From positions 1 through 43,764 of the forward strand of contig CAJUEC010000018.1 of assembly GCA_910585155.1 (NCBI GenBank): DNA of 43,764 nucleotides, given 5' to 3'. The notes under the pieces are model-generated. The model did not search any database. It saw only the letters and a list, made by a program, of their open reading frames with translations, and had not been told where the DNA came from. A program made the position numbers and the translations under genes. The stretch is from an uncultured Oscillospiraceae bacterium. Its GTDB lineage: Bacteria > Bacillota > Clostridia > Oscillospirales > Oscillospiraceae. Below are positions 39,555 to 43,764 of the stretch, piece after piece (the first letter of the stretch is position 1; every line of letters begins with the position of its first letter).

Positions 39555-39988
39555 GCGGCCGTCTCCTTTACCCCCAGGGCTCGATAGATAGCCTCCCGGT
39601 TTTGGCGACACTCCTCCTCGGTGGCCCCGCCCTGGGTGATGGTGGTCCAATACAGGCAGACCGTGCCGGCGGTGATTCGGTCAAAAGTACAGCCGTCCAG
39701 GGTGGAGCCAGTGTAGTCTACATTGTCCATGGTGCAGTCGGTGGTTTTGCAGTCCTTTAGCGTGGCATTTTCAAACACCATATAGGATAGCTCACAGTCG
39801 TAGAAATAGGTATGGGCCAAGGTGGCCTTATACATATCTCCACAAATCAGGATACACGAATAAAACTCCGTATCATAGATGCGGCTGTATCTAAAGGTGA
39901 TACCCTTGATGCGGCACACGGCAAATTTGCAGCCACACAGCTCCGAGCGACAGAAGCTCACATGCTCCGGCAGACAATAAAAGATCAC
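39551..39988 (-). CDS. Pentapeptide-repeat-like protein
   Basis: A 145-residue protein with degenerate pentapeptide repeats forming a right-handed beta-helix (CGCKFAVCRIKGITFRYSRIYDTEF...YDCELSYMVFENATLKDCKT). Starts at GTG overlapping the upstream stop (GTGA). Pentapeptide proteins can be DNA mimics or structural; the function here is unknown. Middle gene of the overlapping operon. Confidence 0.7.
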   Translation of the reverse strand: MIFYCLPEHVSFCRSELCGCKFAVCRIKGITFRYSRIYDTEFYSCILICGDMYKATLAHTYFYDCELSYMVFENATLKDCKTTDCTMDNVDYTGSTLDGCTFDRITAGTVCLYWTTITQGGATEEECRQNREAIYRALGVKETAA

Positions 39989-40406
39989 ATGGTCAAAGTA
40001 GGACTCTCGAAAAAATCCGCCGGGAAACCCTCCTTGACCGCCCGGTCATACAGTCTTTGGTCGATGATCTTCAGCCTGCGTTCCTCGAAGGCGTAACGAT
40101 ATTGGAATATGAACGGCTTCTGGCTGGCGCTTTTGACATAGGGCGTTGTCAACAGTTCCTTCTGCCGCAGGAACGCCTGAATGTCCTCCAAGACCGCCGG
40201 GAGCCGGGTGTCCTCGCACTTGTCCAGTTCCGCCAGCAGCTCATCCACCGGCCGAGCGGACCGGCCCTGCAAGATGTCGTTGAGCCTGCGGATGGCCTGG
40301 GGGCGCTCGGCAGGGTCATAATTTCGGGGCGCGGCGGCCTCCAGGCAGTCCGCGCGATGCGGCGGCTGAGTTCTTGTCCACTGGGCACGGCTTTGTACTC
40401 AATCAT
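39985..40406 (-). pseudogene. Frameshifted operon gene of unknown function
   Basis: The reading starts MIEYKAVPSGQELSRRIAR (ATG 40406, overlapping the lipoprotein stop by 8 nt) and continues in another frame as DCLEAAAPRNYDPAERPQAI... ending SPTLTM at 39985. One base is missing near 40350 (GCGCGG would need an extra G). The intact protein would be about 140 residues and mostly helical. The tight overlaps at both ends suggest a recent frameshift or an assembly error. Confidence 0.55.
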
Positions 40407-41304
40407 GATGTAGCCCTTGTATTACAACGCACTCGCCGGAGCTGGTCTGTGCCTCTTTGCTTGACTGTGTGTGTTCGTTAAACTCCGCTTGGCTGAATTT
40501 CTCAATGCCGGTCAGCGTTCCATTCCCGGAGGTGTCGGGGCGGGCAAAGTCACGGACTGTATAAATGTCGATGGTTCCGTCTGCGCTCCCCAAAGTGCGG
40601 ATTGCCCCTTTGAATTTCCCGCTGGTCAACTCCTCACCATTGGAGGTCAGCACATCCCGGAAAAACCGAACCTTTTCACCATTGAAATACCACTGATTTT
40701 CTTTGACGTTATAGGTAACGCCAAACGCCTGATATTCCTTTGCCATGTCCTCCAATTCTTTCGCAGAAAGAGGATCGCCCGATATGGCAGTAATGGGGCC
40801 AGGATTTTTGATTGCTTCAACATCACGGGCGGCAAATTCCGCTGTCGAAAACTCTTTCACACCAGTCAGTTTTCCGCTGGGGTCAAAAGAGCCATCATCA
40901 GCCCGGATAATACTGCTGAAATCACGGACAGCATAAACATCAACCACGCCATTTTCGTTGAAAAAGTCTCTGCCAGCCTGGGAACCGTCCGCTGTGGTAT
41001 AGTAGTCCTCAAACCACCGTACCGCTTTCCCATTGTATGTCAGTTCGTTTTTACTGGCATCGTAGGTCAGGCCAAACTGCTCATACGGCTTAAACTGTTC
41101 CTCATAGGAAACATCACTGTCTGCCCAGCCGTCCTCAGCAGTTGCAGAGAGGGACGGGCCGGACGCATTAGGGGATTGCGGGGAAGTCGTGCCGGTTGTG
41201 GAAAGGGTATCGCCCTGGGATGCCGCTGCGGTACTGCACCCAGCCAAGCATCCCACAAGCAGCACCCCTCCAAGGGCTAACGCAAGCAGGTTTTTTGTGT
41301 TCAT
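40399..41304 (-). CDS. Lipoprotein with two repeated domains
   Basis: A 301-residue lipoprotein: signal peptide with lipobox LAGC (lipidated Cys23), a Ser/Thr linker (about 24-58), then two copies of an about 80-residue domain (about 77-157 and 194-275) sharing FGLTY...NGKAVRWF...VDVYAVRDFS...LTGVKEFSTAEF / FGVTY...NGEKVRFF...IDIYTVRDFA...LTGIEKFSQAEF. No family assigned. Expected on the outer face of the membrane. First gene of the overlapping operon and the predicted target of the adjacent two-component system. Confidence 0.8.
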   Translation of the reverse strand: MNTKNLLALALGGVLLVGCLAGCSTAAASQGDTLSTTGTTSPQSPNASGPSLSATAEDGWADSDVSYEEQFKPYEQFGLTYDASKNELTYNGKAVRWFEDYYTTADGSQAGRDFFNENGVVDVYAVRDFSSIIRADDGSFDPSGKLTGVKEFSTAEFAARDVEAIKNPGPITAISGDPLSAKELEDMAKEYQAFGVTYNVKENQWYFNGEKVRFFRDVLTSNGEELTSGKFKGAIRTLGSADGTIDIYTVRDFARPDTSGNGTLTGIEKFSQAEFNEHTQSSKEAQTSSGECVVIQGLHHD

Positions 41305-41339
41305 TGAAGAAACACCATCCTTTCTTTGAGTGTATCTAA

Positions 41340-41385
41340 AGAATACCATCCTTTTTTGTGATACATTTGGGATTAGTTTGTGATT
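41340..41385 (-). promoter_or_regulatory. Response-regulator-type promoter of the lipoprotein operon
   Basis: Three TTTGTGAT-type direct repeats (plus-strand reading) at 41355, 41366 (TTTGGGATT) and 41377, exactly 11 bp apart, and a -10 box TATTCT (41340-41345 on the minus strand). The repeats take the place of the -35 region, as at promoters activated by OmpR-family regulators. Confidence 0.7.
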
Positions 41386-41396
41386 TATGTGTAGTT

Positions 41397-41428
41397 GAAA
41401 AGCGGCGGGCTAATTGCCCACCGCTTTC
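41397..41428 (-). terminator. Hairpin terminator after the histidine kinase gene
   Basis: AAAGCGGTGGGC-AATTA-GCCCGCCGCTTTT on the minus strand, a 12-bp stem with one mismatch followed by a short T run. Confidence 0.7.
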
Positions 41429-41437
41429 CTGTACCTG

Positions 41438-42856
41438 TTAAATTGTGAAAGAAAACTTCACCCCGGCCTGTGTATTGCAGACCGTACATTCACTTCCGTG
41501 CTGGTGTAGTATCTCCTGCACGATATACAGCCCTAACCCGCTTCCGCCGGTTTTACGGCTCCTGGATTGCTCCACACGATAAAACGCATCAAATAGTTTG
41601 GGTATACTATCCTCCGGAATATGTGCGCCTGTGTTTTCAACAGAAAATTCTATCTGTCCATGTTTTGTATAGACGGAGATGCAAATACTGGCTCTCTGTG
41701 GAGAATATTTGATTGCATTTCCTATCAGATTTGTAAACACTTTTTCCATCAACATTTTGTTTCCAGTTATGAGCGCGGATGGTGGAACATCGAGATGTAT
41801 TTGCAAATCTTTCCCCGCAATCAAATCTTCGGTTTCGCTTAAATAGGATTTGATGATCTGAATACAATCCAAATGGTCTTTTTTGAAATCTGTCCCCGCA
41901 GTTTCCAGCCGAGAAATTGTTAATATCTCCTGCACCATTGTTTCGAGGGTGTTTGCAATTTCAAGCGATCTTGTCAAATACTTTTCACGATCTTTATATG
42001 CCCCAATACCGAGCAGCATCCCCTCTAACTGGCCTTTAATAATGGTGACGGGTGTTTTCAATTCATGGGACACCGCCGAAAAGAAATTGGTACGGGCCTG
42101 CTCCATTTCCTTTTCATGTTCAATATCGGCTTCGAGTTTCCTATTTGCGTCTTGCAAATCGGACAGAGCGATGGAAAGATTGTGCGATAGTCTGTTCAGG
42201 CTTTTTCCCAGGGTTCCCAATTCGTCAGTTCGTTGTTCATCAACTGTCCAATCCAACTGCAAGTCAGACATTTTTTCGGATATACGGCTGATTTCCAATA
42301 CGGGCTTTGTAATCATACGGGAATATAGCCAAGATACGACAAGAGCGGCCACCAAAACAATTAGCAGGATAAGCGGAAAAATACGAATAAAGGATTGTTG
42401 TAGTTCCGCAATCTGTTCTGCTGCACCATAGACAATGAGCATATATCGGTCATTGCTATCAGCGAATGAAAAGTAATAATTGTTTGACAGAACAGGAACG
42501 GTTTCACCAAAGCTATTGGTTTCCGATTGTGCGATATTAACGCCCCATTCATTGTAAAATTCCACTGTGGGTAGCGGCACTAAATCGCCGTTGCTGTCAT
42601 ATAACTGAACAGAATTGATTTCCATATTCGCGATAAACTGATCGAACAAACCGCCGCTATTTGAGAAAGGCACTTGTTCTAATTCAGAAATAAAGTTCTG
42701 TGTTCGTTCATCTAAAATTGTGTCCAGCTTGTTGGAGTAGGTCTGCGGCATTAACCATGCCAACATTCCGAACACCAGCAACGATATACACAGCAGCATA
42801 ACCGTAGTGATTAGAAATACTTTTACAAATAAACTGCCTTTAATTTTCTTTGTCAA
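41438..42856 (-). CDS. Sensor histidine kinase
   Basis: A 472-residue membrane kinase from a TTG overlapping the regulator stop by 17 nt, with GAGGGGTGGG upstream. TM1 about 10-34, extracytoplasmic sensor about 35-157, TM2 about 158-179, HAMP about 180-232, HisKA with FFSAVSHELKTP (His264), and HATPase with NLIGNAIKYSPQ and GGSGLGLYIV. OmpR/VanS-like class. The signal is unknown. Confidence 0.93.
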   Translation of the reverse strand: MTKKIKGSLFVKVFLITTVMLLCISLLVFGMLAWLMPQTYSNKLDTILDERTQNFISELEQVPFSNSGGLFDQFIANMEINSVQLYDSNGDLVPLPTVEFYNEWGVNIAQSETNSFGETVPVLSNNYYFSFADSNDRYMLIVYGAAEQIAELQQSFIRIFPLILLIVLVAALVVSWLYSRMITKPVLEISRISEKMSDLQLDWTVDEQRTDELGTLGKSLNRLSHNLSIALSDLQDANRKLEADIEHEKEMEQARTNFFSAVSHELKTPVTIIKGQLEGMLLGIGAYKDREKYLTRSLEIANTLETMVQEILTISRLETAGTDFKKDHLDCIQIIKSYLSETEDLIAGKDLQIHLDVPPSALITGNKMLMEKVFTNLIGNAIKYSPQRASICISVYTKHGQIEFSVENTGAHIPEDSIPKLFDAFYRVEQSRSRKTGGSGLGLYIVQEILHQHGSECTVCNTQAGVKFSFTI

Positions 42857-43511
42857 TTTTATATCCCACCCCTCGGATTGTCTGGATAAATTCAATGCCC
42901 AGTTTCTTCCGCAAGTTCTTGATGTGCGTATCAACTACACGCTCGTCCCCATAAAAGTCATACCGCCACAGTTTGTCCAAAAGGTTTTGCCGGGTCAAAA
43001 TACGCCCTTGATTAGTGAGCAGTTCTTTCAGCACTTCAAATTCTCGCTGTGTCAATTCATAAGCGGCTCCGTCCACGGTGGCCGTATAATTGTCGCAATC
43101 CAAAATGAGATTTTGGTAGGCAATCGTTTTGTGTTCATCCTCTTGCGGCCCGCTGCTCCGCCGTAGGACGGCGGCAATCTTCCGAATTAAAATCGGCATA
43201 GAAAAGGGTTTTGTGATGTAATCATCAACTTGCAAATCCAGCCCCCGGATTTGTTCTTCCTCTCCGCTCAATGCGGTAAGCATGATGATAGGAACCTGGG
43301 ACTGTTTTCTTATAAATTCGCAAACGGCAAACCCATCAATTTTGGGGAGCATTACATCAAGCAACACCAAGTCAAATTGCGAGACAGAAAATACAGAAAG
43401 GGCTTCCACACCATCGCTGGCTAAAATGATCTCATATCCTACCTCTTGCAGAAAATTCTTCAATAGTTCTTGAATGTCCAAGTCATCCTCGACAACTAAA
43501 ATCTTTTGCAT
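42840..43511 (-). CDS. OmpR-family response regulator
   Basis: A 223-residue regulator: receiver domain with EDD at 8-10, phosphoacceptor Asp52 (LLDVML) and the conserved Lys in YITKPF, followed by a winged-helix DNA-binding domain (LTQREFEVLKELLTNQGRILTRQNLLDKLWRYDF...VDTHIKNLRKKLG). ATG with GGAGGTG upstream; an earlier in-frame ATG has none. It should bind the TTTGTGATT repeats before its own gene and before the lipoprotein gene. Confidence 0.95.
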   Translation of the reverse strand: MQKILVVEDDLDIQELLKNFLQEVGYEIILASDGVEALSVFSVSQFDLVLLDVMLPKIDGFAVCEFIRKQSQVPIIMLTALSGEEEQIRGLDLQVDDYITKPFSMPILIRKIAAVLRRSSGPQEDEHKTIAYQNLILDCDNYTATVDGAAYELTQREFEVLKELLTNQGRILTRQNLLDKLWRYDFYGDERVVDTHIKNLRKKLGIEFIQTIRGVGYKIDKEN

Positions 43512-43530
43512 AATGACACCTCCGAAGGGT

Positions 43531-43565
43531 AGCATACCATAGAAATTTGTGATTAGTGTGTAGTT
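43531..43565 (-). promoter_or_regulatory. Response-regulator-type promoter of the two-component operon
   Basis: TTTGTGATT at 43546-43554 followed 11 bp on by TGTGTAGTT, and a -10 box TATGCT (43531-43536, minus strand). The distance from the proximal repeat to the -10 is the same as at the lipoprotein promoter. Confidence 0.65.
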
Positions 43566-43630
43566 CTCAAAATTTATGCCCTCGACTTGCACATAAGCTA
43601 ACTTGTTTTCACCGTGTTGCTCTTTTTCTC

Positions 43631-43764
43631 TTATAGGTCATCATCCGGCACAAGCGCAATCACATCGGAAATATCACAGTTCAGCGTTTCGCAAATTTTG
43701 ATAAGAGTGGGCATGGAGATATGCTCCCCCTTGCCCATGTTGGCGATATGGTTCGTTGTCAAAT
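43631..43764 (-). CDS. XRE-family regulator, C-terminal part (runs off the window)
   Basis: The last 44 residues of a Cro/CI-type helix-turn-helix protein (TTNHIANMGKGEHISMPTLI...LNCDISDVIALVPDD), cut by the window edge. It covers the recognition helix to the C terminus of the HTH_3/HTH_26 class. Likely a regulator of the mobile element. Confidence 0.8.
   Translation of the reverse strand, partial: LTTNHIANMGKGEHISMPTLIKICETLNCDISDVIALVPDDDL

Overview
The window reads as chromosome of a high-GC member of the Clostridia, most likely Oscillospiraceae. This rests on the GC-rich codon use, a consensus CIRCE operator in front of htpG, the Asp23-family/fakA pair, and the murB-rapZ-yvcK-whiA-dnaE run. 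No rRNA or tRNA gene was recognised, so the assignment is by gene content only.

Region 1 (1-11,760, leftward) is the packaging, head and contractile-tail module of a PBSX/XkdX-type prophage: terS, terL, a small head protein, major capsid, portal, XkdF-like protease, three connector/terminator proteins, tail sheath, tail tube, a tail-assembly chaperone with an excellent -1 frameshift site, an acidic accessory protein, a LysM protein (XkdP) and XkdQ. No tape-measure gene lies between the chaperone and XkdP. About 0.9 kb of interspersed repeat sits there instead. The phage genes have host-like composition and carry the same repeats as the neighbouring host genes, so the prophage looks old or domesticated.

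Region 2 (about 11.8-34.6 kb) is host backbone. Leftward: rlmH, a walJ/yycJ-type hydrolase and murA. Rightward: htpG under CIRCE, an ECF sigma factor with a membrane partner, the Asp23-family gene with fakA, and a small regulator/membrane protein/RluA group with a frameshifted mini membrane protein and a DUF6440-like gene. Leftward again: cls and the operon murB-rapZ-yvcK-whiA-dnaE. The intergenic spaces hold a modular repeat family whose GAAGCGCGG end begins within about 6 nt of a stop codon in at least seven genes, hairpins of the type CTACTTTCT...AGAAAGTAG, and two MITE-like imperfect palindromes.

Region 3 (about 35.05 kb to the end) is a lower-GC mobile element. A large serine recombinase has inserted at the 5' end of a host gene for a cysteine-rich protein, and the recombinase stop overlaps the ATG of that gene. 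The element carries a tiny recombinase-linked ORF, a structured, probably non-coding segment, a YqaJ recombinase remnant, a Phd/PIN toxin-antitoxin pair, an OmpR-type two-component system, and a five-gene overlapping operon (lipoprotein, frameshifted gene, pentapeptide protein, YkgJ-type cysteine-cluster protein, 57-residue protein). The promoters of the two-component operon and of the lipoprotein operon carry the same TTTGTGATT repeats at the same distance from their -10 boxes, which predicts one regulatory circuit. The element runs off the right edge inside an XRE regulator.
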